Positions 45,062 through 56,290 of a DNA stretch of 64,000 nucleotides are shown here, piece by piece. Made by a program: the position numbers and the translations under genes. The notes under the pieces are model-generated. The model was not told the DNA's origin and did not search any database. It saw only the letters and a list, made by a program, of their open reading frames with translations. Source of the stretch: Rhizomys pruinosus (lineage: Eukaryota; Chordata; Mammalia; Rodentia; Spalacidae); the NCBI GenBank assembly GCA_009823505.1, contig VZQC01013826.1:374969-438968 (forward strand), written 5' to 3'. The stretch's first letter is position 1. Each line of letters begins with the position of its first letter.

Positions 45062-45302
45062 TTTTTTAATTTTAAAAATTTTTTTCTTTATTTTTATTTC
45101 ATGTGTATGAATGTTATGTCTGCATATGTTTAAGTGCACCCATGTCATGCAATGCCTGAGGAGGACAGAAGAGGGCGTTAGATCCCCCCAGGAAATGGAG
45201 TTACAGACAGTTGTCAGCTGCCATGAGGGTGCTGGGATTTGAACCTGGGTCTTCTGTAAGAACAACCAGTGGCCTTAACCACTGAGCCATGTCTCCAGTC
45301 CC
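45062..45302 (-). mobile_element. B2-like SINE (minus)
   Basis: Flanked by CATCATCTATTTCT at 45,049 and 45,303. It occupies the same env position as the first SINE of the stack in copy I (24,483). Confidence 0.9.
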
Positions 45303-46154
45303 CATCATCTATTTCTAAGCAGCAGTTTCACAGATTACATTTTCTACAAACTCCTCCCTCAGAAACCAGTTAGTAATCTAATGCCAGAGGTTCTGATATC
45401 AGCATTGCACATTTCAACGTGTTGTCTGACTACTATGTTAAGGGCCCTTATAATGTCATTGGTTATCATTTCAATGACAATATAAAATTTGATGATATGG
45501 TTCAACACATAGATAAGAGTATGATAATCCCAAAATGCATCCTCTGTCCAGTTGGCTGGACCACAATATTTCATTGTATACCATTCATCATCTTTCCAAT
45601 CACCTATTTTAAGGTCCACTATTTGGGTGGGGTATACTAGGACTCATAGACATCAACTCACAGATGTCCTCTAGAAAGTGGGAACATGAAGGATTTCAAA
45701 CTAGTCCCCAGAACACATGATCCTGATTGGTTTGAGAGAAGCACTATCTAAGCAGACCTCCTGAATTTCCAGTCTACCTCACCTGGGGCCCAATATTTGA
45801 TTTCTTTATGAACATTGTTCCATGCCTGCTATAGATAATAAAAGTTAAATAAAGGTTGAGAATATTCTCCAGAAGGGTTTGGGATTCCCCACCATTGGCT
45901 TTTCTGGGTGCATTATACTCTTTGACCCAGTCATGTCAGAGTTCCTACAGAAATACTAAATCAACATCCCCATCAGGCAATGCAGCTCTTTCCAATAATT
46001 AAGGTCTTAAGCAGCCAAGCCCTCGAATCAAGAAAGGGTACCTCACTTCATCAAAGGGCTCCAGAAGGCCTACTTTTCTGGTTTCTGAGGACCATTGATT
46101 CTTTGGATTAATCCTGTCACATACATAATGAGAAGATATTAAGAGTATACTATA

Positions 46155-46345
46155 GGAACAAAAGAGATGATCAGCTGTTAGCTCATGGGCTATTTTGCAG
46201 AGGACCTAGTTTGGGATCCCAGCATCTACCTGATGTCTACCTACCATCTGTAGCTCCAGTTCCAGTGGATTTTATGCCATCTTTTCATTTCCACCAACAT
46301 TTCAACACGAGTAAACTTATCTGCATGCAAAACATGCATTTTTAT
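46155..46345 (+). mobile_element. Old B2 SINE shared by ERV-R copies
   Basis: Strongly diverged, but in the same env location as 25,878 and 35,285 (AGAGATGATCAGCTGTTAG, TGCAGAGGACCTAG). Confidence 0.65.
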
Positions 46346-46360
46346 TATGCTTTTTATTAT

Positions 46361-46523
46361 TTTTTTTTTGATTTTTTTTTTGTCTTTTTGAGACAGGGTC
46401 TCCCTGTAGTCCCAGCTGTCCTGGGACTCACTCCGTAGACCAGATTAGCCTTGAACTCACAAAGATCCACCTGCCTCTGCCTCCCAAGTGCTGGGATTAA
46501 AGGCGTGTGCCACCACGCCCGGC
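46361..46523 (-). mobile_element. B1 SINE (minus)
   Basis: T run and reverse-complement B1 ending GCCACCACGCCCGGC. Env sequence resumes at 46,524. Confidence 0.95.
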
Positions 46524-47175
46524 TGAGTAGTGCTGCTTTATCTTCATCCTTCCAAGTGGTCCTGGTCACCTGAGACCAAAAGGGGAGGAAATAATCCTCT
46601 TGGAGACAGCAGTCTGAGTTTCTGGGATTATTTTGGGGCACATATACTTATCCTATGATAAGCTTCTAACGATAAGCTTCCACAGGTAATATGATGGGGT
46701 AGAATTTTGCCAATAGCAGCACAGGCATCAAAGATTAGAAATGCAAGTTACTGAGGGTTGGTTAGAAGGGTTCTGGTAATTGGGGTGCCTTTCCTGTGAA
46801 AGCTTTGCACCTCCAGCCATTCCTCAGTGGGAGACAATTGAGGGTCAAAACAGATGTGTTGCTTGCCATGTTGACATATAGAATAGGTAGTTTCCTTATG
46901 CTCACAAGTTCTAATAACATTGCACCTGCAGGAGAAATGGATGTGGTAAAAATCGTAAGTACATCATAGTCAAATGGAATACTGCAAACACAGAGGCCAC
47001 AAGAGAGCATCTTTGGAACTATGAAGGAGAACCAGATGAAGAGAAACAGATAACAAAAGTTATACATTCTGAAGAGGTACAGAGGTGCTGTCAGAAACCT
47101 CTGGCTGCAAGTCTGCTCAGCAAGGGCAACAGAGGCCAAGTTCACAGCAAATGCCACAGGGCAAGAAGCCAGCAA
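46524..47175 (-). pseudogene. ERV-R copy III env, N-terminal SU, frameshifted
   Basis: The minus frame 46,762-47,175 includes the hydrophobic leader (MYNFCYLFLFIW) and then loses the reading frame of copies I and II; the conserved GNQ/LEVRS region is only readable in other frames. The same initiation region is seen in all three copies. Confidence 0.7.
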
Positions 47176-47701
47176 CAGACAAAGGTCTGGGATAACAACA
47201 CACTACAGGCAGTTTAGAAAAGTAAAAGCAGTTCATTTGCCCTTCAGGTGACCAGTTCATCAATTCCTGAGGTGTCCACCATGAATAGATGGGTCAGCTT
47301 CCAGAGAGACCAAAGGAGAGATGTTTGCTTCCTGTCCCACTGGGTCCTATAGGTTTGCAGCTTGATTTTTCCAGATGGTCAGCTTACAGGTACCCCTGTG
47401 GGAGGTTTAGGTCCCTGCCATGGGTTGTTCTGGGCATATGTTTCACAGTGTTCAAAGATCAAGCCACCCTGGAGAGCCGGGGACTGAAAAATACTGGTTT
47501 AAAACAGTTGCCAGAGATGTTTGGCCAATGCAAATCTCTTGTTGGAACTGTCTAACAAAGGCAGAGGAAATGGCTTCTGGGATCTCTATTCTGTCATCCT
47601 CAAAGCTCCATCATCCTCTTTGGAGATAATTTCCATTCTCAGTCTTAAGCCAGGCAGTCTCATGCTGACAGTAGTTAGGGTCCCATTCAGCTAAGGAGCT
47701 G
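47176..47701 (-). pseudogene. ERV-R copy III pol, 3' integrase end
   Basis: DNA match to 36,420-36,640 and, after a gap, to 37,700-38,150 of copy II (GGGTTGTTCTGGGCATATGT, GGAGATAATTTCCATTCTCA, CCCATTCAGCTAAGGAGC). It is cut off at 47,701 by R2. Confidence 0.6.
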
Positions 47702-48850
47702 TGTGCCCCTTGGGATTCTGGGAAGCCTGGACCTAACATTCCAGCCTTTTGATTATGATAAGGAAATGGAGCGCTGTTCTCTCTCTTCTGTATCTGCTTC
47801 AGAGCTGACTGGGGGCGAAGTCTTGGGGAAACAGCTGTCAGGCTGGAGGGTTAGAATCCGGTTTCCCATTTTGGCTGCTCTTTGTGCTCTGCCCAGTGGG
47901 TTTGGTCCATATCAGTATTGGCCAGTACTTAGTGGACGTTTTCTCTGCAATTGAAAAGACAAGCTGGTTGAGTCTTACATGAGTATACCAGTGCAGGGAC
48001 TTCACAGTACCAACAGGGGGCTACTGGGTGCATTAGCAGTTGGAGGGTCCCTGTCCAGGGTCTGCAGAAGGAGAGAGGGCCTGTACCCTGGTTTGAGGAG
48101 TTAGAAAAAAGTTTTAGTACACAGAGCTCTAGAATGAGAGCCATAACCATGAGAATATAAAAGGTGGTATTTTCTGGCATGGCACATTAAATCTGTCATC
48201 TATCTCTGAGATATTTTCTAACATTACACAGTAGATTCCTAACTTGGCACAGTAGGTCTCTCACCTATCTCTCTGATAATAACCTATTTCATTTTCTCTT
48301 CTTTAGATTACAATTTCCTGTTGGGGTGTTTAAAACCACACAGTTAGCTCATATAAATGAAGTTTGTTTCGGTGTTAAGGTCAGTTGAGGTTCTGCTCCT
48401 TAAGGGGTCACTCAGGCCTTGTGCCTGGCTCTCTTCACCAGTTCCATCTATGTGAGGACAAAGTCAGTCCTTGCTTGACCACACCTTCCCTTTGTAGGGT
48501 GAGGAGTTTCTCCTCTATATGGACTTTCCTCCCTTGACTGGACACTGGCAGGTGAAGTCCTTTTAAGTGAATCTCCAAGACTTCCCTGGCATGGGATGAC
48601 TGGTGACTCGCTGCCACAGGACATACACAAAGTTATGGATGCAGGACCCTAGGATCCAAGTTGACGTCAGAGGGTAGGGGCCAAAATATTGTCCCTTCAA
48701 ATCTCTCTTGCCAAATCAGATTGGAGCTTTAAGTGTGGTTGTTAAACCTCCAAGAGTATTGCTTGAATTAATTTGGTACTTTAATTACCATATAACTCCT
48801 AAGTAAAGCTTGAACATTGACTTAAGCACTGTTAATAAATTCTTAATTGC
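47702..48850 (-). repeat. Repeat R2, copy 2
   Basis: Near-identical in layout to 51,310-52,690 and to 21,440-22,690. Landmarks: AGCTGTCAGGCTGGAGGGTT, CCAACAGGGGGCTACTGGGT, TTTTCTGGCATGGCACATTA, CTTCTTTAGATTACAATTTC. No coding frame. It starts abruptly inside ERV-R pol. Confidence 0.65.
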
Positions 48851-49280
48851 TGTGGCAAATATATTCTGACTAATAATAAAAGCTCATGGTAGGAGCCTGG
48901 TGGTAGTGGCTGCAGCACAGGCTAGGAAAGGATGCTACTTACTGGCTTGTGTTGCTGGCTCATGTTCAGCCTATTGTACACAATATAGAAATATCTGGCC
49001 TCAGCCGGGTGTGGTGGTGCATGCCTTTGATCCTATCACTTGGGAGGCAGAGGCAGGCGGATCTTTGTGAGTTCAAGGCCAGCCTGGTCTACAGAGCGAG
49101 TTCCAGGCCAGCTGGGGCTACAGAGAGACCCTGTCTTGAAAAGACAAAAAAAAAAAAAAATATATCTGGCCAAGAATGGCATCACCCACAACAGGCACAG
49201 CCCAGTCCAATGAAGGCAATTATTGAGGTTTCTCAGCTCAGGTGTATCAAGTTTACATTAAAGCTATGCAATAAGTGTTA
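48851..49280 (-). mobile_element. Diverged MaLR-like LTR (minus), with B1 insertion
   Basis: Reverse-complement MaLR landmarks (AATTGCTGTGGCAAA, GGCTTGTGTTGCTGGCTC, AGGTGTATCAAGTTTACATT). It directly continues R2, as also at 52,690-52,930. A B1 (49,001-49,161) is flanked by ATATCTGGCC on both sides. Confidence 0.65.
49001..49161 (+). mobile_element. B1 SINE with target duplication
   Basis: GCCGGGTGTGGTGGTGCATG start, A tail, flanked by ATATCTGGCC (48,991-49,000 and 49,162-49,171). Confidence 0.95.
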
Positions 49281-49896
49281 TAACCTAACACTTTTCTTAA
49301 TCTGGGCTGGACATGACCAACTTTTCTCATTCACTCTGATTTCTACTATGATCTTTCCTTCATCATCTATGTCTAAGTAGCAGGTGCTCAGGTGAAGTTT
49401 CCCACAAACTCCTCCATCAGAGACCAGCAAATAATCTAAGGCCAGAGGGTCTGATATATTGCCTTGCATGTTTTGATGTGCTGTCTGCCTAGTAGGTTAA
49501 GGGACTTAACAGGGTCATTTGTTATACTTTCAACTACTTAAAATCTGATGACACAGTTCAAAGTATAAAACAGAGTATGATAACCCCAAATTCATCCTCT
49601 GTCCAATTGGCTGGGCCACAATATTTTATTATACACTTGGGAGGCCATTCATCATCTTTTCAATCACCTATTTTAAGGCCTTCATTTTCTCTCAGTCTCC
49701 CAGTCTTGGTAGGCTTCAATTCACATATATTCTCATCTAAAAGTAGGAGCACAAAGGATAGAAAAATAGTCAAGAAACACATGATGGTGATCAGTTATGG
49801 GGAGGTACCGTCTAAGCAGTCCTCCCGGACTTCCTGGGGCCTGATATTTGACATATGGACATTGCTCCATGCCTGTTGTAAAAGAGAAAACTCAAG

Positions 49897-50114
49897 GGCT
49901 AGAGAGATGGCCTAGCAGTTAAGAATGCTGACTGCCCTTACAGAGGACCCAGGTTCGATCCCCAGCACCCACATGGCGGCTGAGAACCGTCTTTGACTCC
50001 AGTTCCAGGGGAATCCAACACCCTCTTCTGACCTCCGCAGCATTGCACGACATGAGTGCACAGACCTGCATGTAAACAGTACATTCATACACATTTTTTA
50101 AAAAAGGCATAAAA
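49897..50114 (+). mobile_element. Young B2 SINE with target duplication
   Basis: Flanked by AAAGAGAAAACTCAAG at 49,881-49,896 and 50,115-50,130. Confidence 0.95.
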
Positions 50115-50164
50115 AAAGAGAAAACTCAAGCAGAGTGGGGATTTACTTTTAGCTTATATTTTCT

Positions 50165-50372
50165 CCGCAATTTTTTTCAATTTATTTTTATATTATATCT
50201 ATGAGTATTTTGCCTGCTGTATGCAATGTTCACAGAGGCCAAAAGAGGGTGTCAGATCCCTGGAAATGGAGTTATATATGGTTGTCACCCTCCATGTGGG
50301 TACTGAGAACTGAACCTGGGTCCTCTGCAAGAGCAGTCAGTGCTCTTAACCTCTGAGCCATCTCTCCAGCCC
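50165..50372 (-). mobile_element. B2-like SINE (minus), older
   Basis: Reverse-complement B2 (GAACCTGGGTCCTCTGCAAG, TGAGCCATCTCTCCAGCCC), diverged in its 3' half. Confidence 0.85.
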
Positions 50373-50437
50373 AGAGATTGGGGATTTTCTTCAGAAGGGT
50401 TTGGGGTTCTCCTACCATTGGCTTTTCTGGATAGGTC

Positions 50438-50860
50438 CTAGTTTGCTTTCAATAGCTGTGACAAAACCCTCTGACCAATACCAACTTGGAGAGGAAAGGG
50501 TTTATTTAGCTTACATCTCAGAAGGTAGGAGGAACTCAGGGCAAGAACCTGGAGGCAGGAGCTGAAGCACAGGCCATGGAGGAACACTGCTTACTGGCTT
50601 GCTCCCTGGCCCATGCTAGGCTGGCTTTCTTATACAATATTGGACAACCTGCCCAGGGGTAGCACTGCCCACAGTGGGCTGGACCTTCCCACATCACTCA
50701 GCAATCAAGAAAATATCCCACAGATGTGACCACCAGCCTGTCTCATGGAGGAAATTCCCCATTTGAGGATCCCTCAACCCAGGTGTGTCAAGTTGACACT
50801 AAAGCTTTCCAGCACAATTTACCCCTTGTCAACCTGACACACAAAACACATCACCATAGA
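50438..50860 (-). mobile_element. MaLR (ORR1-like) LTR, minus
   Basis: Complete set of reverse landmarks: TAGCTGTGACAAAACCC, GGAGAGGAAAGGGTTTATTT, CCATGGAGGAACACTGCTT, CCCACAGTGGGCTGGACCTT, GTGTGTCAAGTTGACACTAA, then CCCCTTGTCAACCTGACACA, also present at the start of the LTRs at 15,111 and 17,086. Confidence 0.8.
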
Positions 50861-52689
50861 GGCTATAAGGGCTATACGTTCTTTTATGCATGTCACATCC
50901 CAGCTTATAGAATGGCATAGGTAGTCAGGATACCAATCATTCCTTGACACATCAAGGTTTGGTGGTCAGTGTAAGGTTATGGTGCACTCCCTCCTGAAAT
51001 GAGAGGCCACGAGGTCTAAGCACTCCAGAGCAAAGTTTAATTCAGGGTAGCCAGGGCTAGGCTCAGGGGAAAGATAGAGCCAAGCACAGAATGGCATCTG
51101 GCTTGGGAATTTAAGGGAGAAGGTGGGAGTGGGATTCAGTGAGAGTGGGGTGGGTAGCACACTTTGCAGGAATCTGGCTTTCGAAAGGTGGAAGATTTCT
51201 GAGTAATCGGTGGTGGCCTGCTTTAGCATAGCCAAAGGCTAGCCTAGTAGAGCAGGTCCTTGGGCAACATGGATCTTAGGTGTCTCTGCATTCCAATGGG
51301 CTTCTGGAGCTCACACCCTGACATTCCAGCCTTTTGTTTCTATAGGAAAAAGGGCGGAGGTCTGTCTTCTGTAACTGCTTCAGAGCTGAACAGGGGCGAA
51401 GTCTTGGGGGAACAGCTGTCAGGCTGGAGGGTTAGAATCCGGTTTCCCATTTTAGCTGCTTGGGGTGCTCTGCCCGGTGGGTTTGGTCCAGATCGATAGT
51501 GGCCAGTACTTAGTGGATGTTTTCTTTGCAACTGAAAAGACAAGCTAGTTGAATCTTACATGAGTATACCAGTGCAGGGACTTCACAGTACCAACAGGGG
51601 GCTACTGGGTGCATTAGCAATTGGAGGGTCCCTGTCAAGGGAATGCAGAGGGAAAAAGGACGTGTACCCTGCTTTGAGAAATTGGAAAAAGTTTTAGTAC
51701 GCAGAGCTTTAGAATGATGGCCAGCTTTAATACACAGGGCTCCAGAATGAGAGCCATAACCATGAGAATATAAAAGGTCATATTTTCTGGCATGGCACAT
51801 TAAATCTGTCATCTATCTTTGAGATATTTTCTAGCATGACATAGTAGATTCCTAACTGGGCACAGTAAGTCTCTCACTTATCTATTTTCTTTTATTTTTT
51901 TTTTTCTTTTTGAGACAGGGTCTCCCTGTAGCCCCAGCTGTCCTGGAACTCACTCTGTAGACCAGGCTGGCCTTGAACTCACAAAGATCCACCTGCCTCT
52001 GCCTCCCAAGTGCTAGGATTAAAGGCGTGCGCCACCACGCCCGGCTATATTTTCTAACATGGCACAGTAGATTCCTAACTTGGCACAGTAGGTCTCTCAC
52101 CTATCTCTCTGATAATAACCTATTTCATTTTCTCTTCTTTAGATTACAGTTTTCTGTTGGGGTGTTTAAAACCACACAGTTAGCTCAGATAAATGAAGTT
52201 TGTTTTGGTGTTAAGGTCAGTTGAGGTTCTGCTCCTTAAGGGGTCACTCAAGCCTTGCGCCTGGCTCTCTTCACCAGTTCCATCTATGTGAGGACAAAGT
52301 CAGTCCTTGCTTGACCAGAGCTTCCCTTTGAAGGGTGAGGAGTTTCTCCTCTATATGGACTTTCCTCCTTTGACTGGACACTGGCCAGATGAAGTCCTTT
52401 TAAGTGAATCTCCAAGACTTCCCTGGCGCAGGATGACTGGTGACTCGCTGCCACAGGACATGCACAAAGTTGTGGATGCAGGACCCTAGGACCCAAGTCA
52501 ACCTCAGAGGGTAGGGGCCAAAATATTGTCCCTTCAAATCCCTCTTGCCAAATCAGATTGGAGCTTTAAGTGTGGTTGCTAAACCTCCAAGAGGATTGTT
52601 TGAATTAATTTGGTACATTAATTACCATACAACTCCTAAGTAAAGCTTGAACATTGACTTAAGCACTGTTAATAAATTCTTAATTGCTG
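50861..52689 (-). repeat. Repeat R2, copy 3
   Basis: 50,985-51,310 extends R2 beyond the other copies and has LTR-like composition. 51,340-52,689 carries all R2 landmarks. A B1 is inserted at 51,893-52,046. A short duplication of the AACATGGCACAGTAG block lies around the B1. 50,861-50,984 has no recognised content. Confidence 0.6.
51893..52046 (-). mobile_element. B1 SINE (minus)
   Basis: T run and reverse-complement B1 with intact CpGs (GGCGTGCGCCACCACGCCCG). Confidence 0.95.
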
Positions 52690-52930
52690 TGGCAAAAATA
52701 TTCTGACCAATAATAAAAGGTCATGGTAGGAGCCTGGTAGTGGCTGCAGCACAGGATAGGAAAGGATGCTATTTACTGGCTTGTGTTGCTGGCTCATGTT
52801 CAGCCTATTGTATACAATATAGAAATATCTGGCCAAGAATGGCATTGCCCACAATGGGCACAGGCCAATCCAATGAAGGCAATTATTGAGGTTTCTCAGC
52901 TCAGGTGTATCAAGTTGACATTAAATCTAT
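52690..52930 (-). mobile_element. Diverged MaLR-like LTR (minus)
   Basis: Same fragment as 48,851-49,280 but without the B1 (ATTGCTGTGGCAAAAATATT, GGCACAGGCCAATCCAATGA, GTGTATCAAGTTGACATT). Confidence 0.7.
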
Positions 52931-53290
52931 ACAGTAAGTCCTCAGGCCCTCGCCTCATGTGGTACCTCTGCTGATCCCTGTCCAGCCTCTGGAGTTCTAA
53001 CTGGATGCAGATCTGGGCTCTGGCCCTGAAGAGCTCCCAGACTGACACCACCACACACTGGCCCAGATGAGGGGTCTGGACATGTGTGACTCACTGGAGA
53101 ATCTTCAGGCAGAGGCCAAAAAGTACGGGCCAAGTTTGCAGACGTGGCCTGCAGACTGACAGAGCTGCTCCAGATGCACCCTACAGCCAGACTTTGGTGT
53201 CCGGTACATCCAGTGCCTGTTGTCAGGGCACACAGCTTTCACAAGGCCCAAGATACAGCAGTACTGTGTTTTCCTTTAAAACAATTCTTT
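52931..53290 (+). repeat. Unit segment F, fourth copy
   Basis: Matches 4,735-5,095 (CTCATGTGGTACCTCTGCTG, GATGAGGGGTCTGGACATGT, ATACAGCAGTACTGTGT). It places a unit boundary downstream of ERV-R copy IV. Confidence 0.75.
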
Positions 53291-53511
53291 AGGGCTGGAG
53301 AGATGGCCTAGCGGTTAAGAGCACCAACCGCTCTTGCAGAGGACCTAGGTTCGATCCCCAGCACCCACATGGCAGCTGAGAACCATCTTTAACTCCAGTT
53401 CCAGGGGAATCCGATGCTGTCTTCTGACCTCCGTGGCATTGCACGACACAGGTGAACAAACCTACATGCAGACAGTACATTCACACACATACAAAATAAA
53501 TAAAATATTTA
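53291..53511 (+). mobile_element. Young B2 SINE
   Basis: Complete B2 (GGGCTGGAGAGATGGCCTAG start) with A-rich tail. The flanks AATTCTTTA / AATCTTTA are consistent with a short target duplication in F. Confidence 0.9.
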
Positions 53512-53618
53512 AAAAAAAATCTTTACCACTATCCAAATATTGTTTTGGTTTTCTTTGGTTTTGAATTTTTTAGCCTGTCCAAGGAAGCCCGAGATGGACT
53601 TGAACTTACTATATAATT
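53512..53618 (+). repeat. Unit segment S, left end of fourth copy
   Basis: GTTTTGGTTTTCTTTGG and CTTGAACTTACTAT match 18,225-18,300. The segment is cut by the second provirus. Confidence 0.65.
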
Positions 53619-53954
53619 GTTACAAAAATTCAGAGACCAACCGCCAAAATCGGGTTGGGAGAGGAAGTTTATTGATGCTAGCAGACTAACCCACTGGTTA
53701 TTTCATGGAGTCAGCCTCCAGCAGTTGGGGAGGGAGGGGGTTATACCCATGTGATGGAAGAGCAGATAGCACATAAATAGTATTCAGGTAAGTGGTTTCG
53801 GATAACTTAGAATCACAAAGCAGAAGCCACCTATCCGCTACTCTGTCTATTTCCATTTCATCTCCTGTCTTAGAGCTCTTCCCGCTCCAAAGCCCATGAT
53901 TACCACAATAATATAAGGTCTTTTAGCAACCAAGGACACATTTCTCTGCTTCCA
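53619..53954 (-). mobile_element. 3' LTR of provirus ERV-G (gammaretrovirus-like)
   Basis: In the minus direction U3 begins near TGGAAGCAGAG just after a purine tract (ACTGGAGGGG). A TATA box (GGGTATAAC, about 53,733) and an AATAAA signal (opposite 53,670) are about 60 bp apart. The end is opposite TGTTAC at 53,619. About 336 bp. Confidence 0.6.
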
Positions 53955-54465
53955 TTATATCCCCTCCAGTTCAACAACATAATCTCTTATGTTTATTCAA
54001 GAGGAACCTTGTGATACTCTTGAGGAATTATCTGGATCCTGATGGCCTGCACAGATTACTGATAAATTTACCAAGCATATTTATTATACATGACCCTATC
54101 AGGAGGCTTAATAGAATCAGGCCTATGGGTGCTATGCTTGGGGCCAGCCAGGGTTCTCAGGTCTCTCAAGTACTCTTCTAGAAAGACCCATTTTCCTCCT
54201 CTCTGGCCTTTATTTTTTCTAGCAGTTGCTTTGTGTTTTCTCTAACTACACCAGATTGATTTGCATAAAAACAGCATTCTTCTCTCAGATAGGCACAAGC
54301 ACCTCCCTTCTCCGCTGTCATTAGGTCGAAGCCTCTACAGTTTCGTACACTACCGCTGCCACAGAATCTATTTGATTTTGTAAGGCTATAATAGGTTGCT
54401 GAACCAGGCTTAGTTCCTCTTTTATTAGATTGGACACCTGGCTTGCTGGACTTGTTGGAGTCCAA
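53955..54465 (-). pseudogene. ERV-G env, TM subunit
   Basis: The minus frame 54,178-54,465 contains the gammaretroviral TM signature: a RGFDLMTAEKGGACAYL stretch (immunosuppressive-like region) and the CX6CC motif CAYLREECC, followed by the FYANQSGVVR block. This differs from the ERV-R Env. The frame ends at 54,178; about 220 bp with no recognisable anchor separates it from the LTR. Truncated and non-functional. Confidence 0.85.
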
Positions 54466-54990
54466 TCGCTGTGGTCTCCATGGCTGCTGTGCCTGCCAGG
54501 CTGCCCCAGGAGGATGGGGACATGCTGATGGCTCTCTTTTCTCTATGGTGATGTTTGTACTTCTTTGTCTGGGAGAATGTCTAAGTCAGGGACAAGCAAA
54601 ACCAGTAGACATTCTTCTCCTGGGTAGCAATTGTGGGTGCCCCTTCAGCAGGAAAAATAATTTCCCTCAGGGGCTGGGGACTTGGGAGAGAGATAGGTGC
54701 AATTTTCTTGTTTTCTAATACATAAGCCTTCTCCTAGGGATGAAGGCGGATGCCTGACTAAGCAGAAGCCTGTTGCTGTTCCATTGACCCACCCCAGTGT
54801 AGGTTAGCTGGCTCCCACTTAAGTATATCCAGCAGTCATTTCCCAAGTCAGGGTTAACTTGTGCCAGCAATTCATGGCTGGTGTTTATGAGTTTGGGCAT
54901 CTTTATTAGAGGGGCATCAGGGTCAAACTTATATAGGTCAATACTAAAAGTGCGGTTGTTAGTGTCCAAGAATCCACACCAGACACACAC
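54466..54990 (-). pseudogene. ERV-G env, SU C-terminal part
   Basis: The minus frame 54,715-54,990 has an SU-like stretch (LINTSHELLAQVNPDLGNDC, WIYLSG), where a CWIC-type disulfide motif would be expected; only the first Cys is kept (CWIY). The fusion-peptide region between 54,466 and 54,714 is not open. Confidence 0.7.
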
Positions 54991-55422
54991 ACTGAAGGAT
55001 GGAAAACCAAGACTTTATTTTGGGAAAAAGTAAACCAGCATGGGGTGGGAGGGAAAAGGCTCCGACCCTGATAACTTGGCTCGCAGGCCTTTTATACAGG
55101 ATCTAGGGGAATTTTAGCGGGGTTCGGGTAACTTCTAGCCTTATTGGATAATAGCAGGGTTACAGCTCATGGTTAGGTCAGCCCATCTGCCCCCACATAC
55201 CAAAGGTTATGTTATCTTATCTTTAGACATAATCCTGTTACTGGAACAAGGAAATGTTGGGTCAGTCCACCTGCCCTCACATACCAACAGTTATCTTAAA
55301 CAAGTTTAAATTGTATTAGCTGTTCTTGAGACCTCAGCAATTGACCTCGAGCAATTGACCCCCCCAAATTGGGCAGGTTCCAGTAATTGCTTAAAATGGT
55401 GGCTATACTCAAAATGGAGTCA
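54963..55422 (-). mobile_element. LTR inserted in ERV-G env (minus)
   Basis: In the minus direction it starts TGACTCCATTTTGAG (opposite 55,422). It has a CCTGTATAAAAGG TATA box (opposite about 55,092) and AATAAAG (opposite about 55,015), about 75 bp apart, as in a retroviral LTR. The left boundary is uncertain and no target duplication was confirmed. It is unrelated to the LTR at 53,619. Confidence 0.6.
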
Positions 55423-55860
55423 GCGTGGGCCTCTTTTACAAGGTCATTTGGTTTGGGGGCCCATGGGTCTAAGTATTCATTCTGATTAACCAGCACTGTC
55501 TCATGGATTGCTGTGATTATGAGCCGTAAGTTTTGTAGGGGGTCCCTTTATCCCAAGACATACCAGCCCATCCCAAAGATTTGTCTTCCCCATAAGTGAG
55601 GCTTTTCTATAGTTAATTCCCCTATTACATAACCTTTGAGTCCTCCACGACTCATCACAGCTTTAATCCCCTGTCCGGAAGTGGGAGCTCCCTCCTAAGC
55701 TCCCTCACTGGCGAAGTCCACACAGGACCAGTACTTTAGGAAAAACCAGTAGAGGCCTCCACATCCATTATCCTGTTTTCTGGGGATACGTCCATATGCA
55801 GCAATCCTTTGGGGGAAATGTAGCTATTGGGTTCATTTTTGAGGGGAGACTCAGCTCAGA
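55423..55860 (-). pseudogene. ERV-G env, SU N-terminal/central part
   Basis: Minus-strand pieces read DPWAPKPNDLVKEAHA, then a GRQIFGMGWYVLG-type block and a CGGLYWFF-type block, in the order expected for SU upstream of 54,990. Frames are interrupted. Confidence 0.6.
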
Positions 55861-56290
55861 GAGGAGAAAATGTCAGGACTCCAATGAAAAGGAAGTCAGG
55901 TTTATTTTAGGCATGGTGGCTGGTCTGCCTGTGTTGGGATTAGGATGACCAGCATTAGAATGTCCCCAAATGGTAGTTTTTGTACCCAAGCACATCAGGA
56001 AGTGAGTTTACAAGGAAATGGGGGGCGAGGAGATGGGGGAATGGGCGCAGGCGGGCCTGTGGCTGGAATCAGTAGGAGCATCTGAGAGAGACCGAGGCCT
56101 GGTTCTGGTCTCTGGTGAAGTGTGATTGCAGGATATCGCAACAACTTTTCTCGGATTGCAGGAGCACAGTCCAGGGTAATTATTTCTTAGGACTTCTGCT
56201 TCAGTTGTCTTCCTGGAATCCCTGACTTAGGTAGGCTACAAACTTGCAGTAGCAAAGGTGTCCCTGCAGTCCACTCTTTAAGCCTGGGTG
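55861..56290. other. Unclassified insertion in ERV-G env
   Basis: GTCAGGTTTATTTTAGGCATGG and the following G-rich sequence have the look of a minus-strand LTR with AATAAA opposite 55,901. I cannot classify it and saw no target duplication. Confidence 0.3.

Larger units (their letters stand above)
44711..46530 (-). pseudogene. ERV-R copy III env: TM and C-terminal SU
   Basis: The minus frame 45,359-45,619 (86 codons) holds a TM ectodomain stretch (IGDWKDDEWYTMKY, YCGPANWTEDAF, YVLNHIIKF) that I recognise as ERV3/HERV-R-like. Three SINEs interrupt it: a B2 (-) at 45,062, the shared old B2 at 46,155 and a B1 at 46,361. Stops separate the pieces. Confidence 0.75.
49281..50437 (-). pseudogene. 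ERV-R copy IV env, TM fragment
   Basis: The minus frame 49,278-49,469 shows the TM segment ([20 protein letters not shown]), recognisably ERV3-like. 49,500-49,870 continues the TM/SU region at DNA level, and 50,373-50,437 matches 34,975-35,030 of copy II. Two B2-type SINEs lie inside. No SU N-terminus or pol follows; a MaLR LTR truncates it. Confidence 0.7.
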
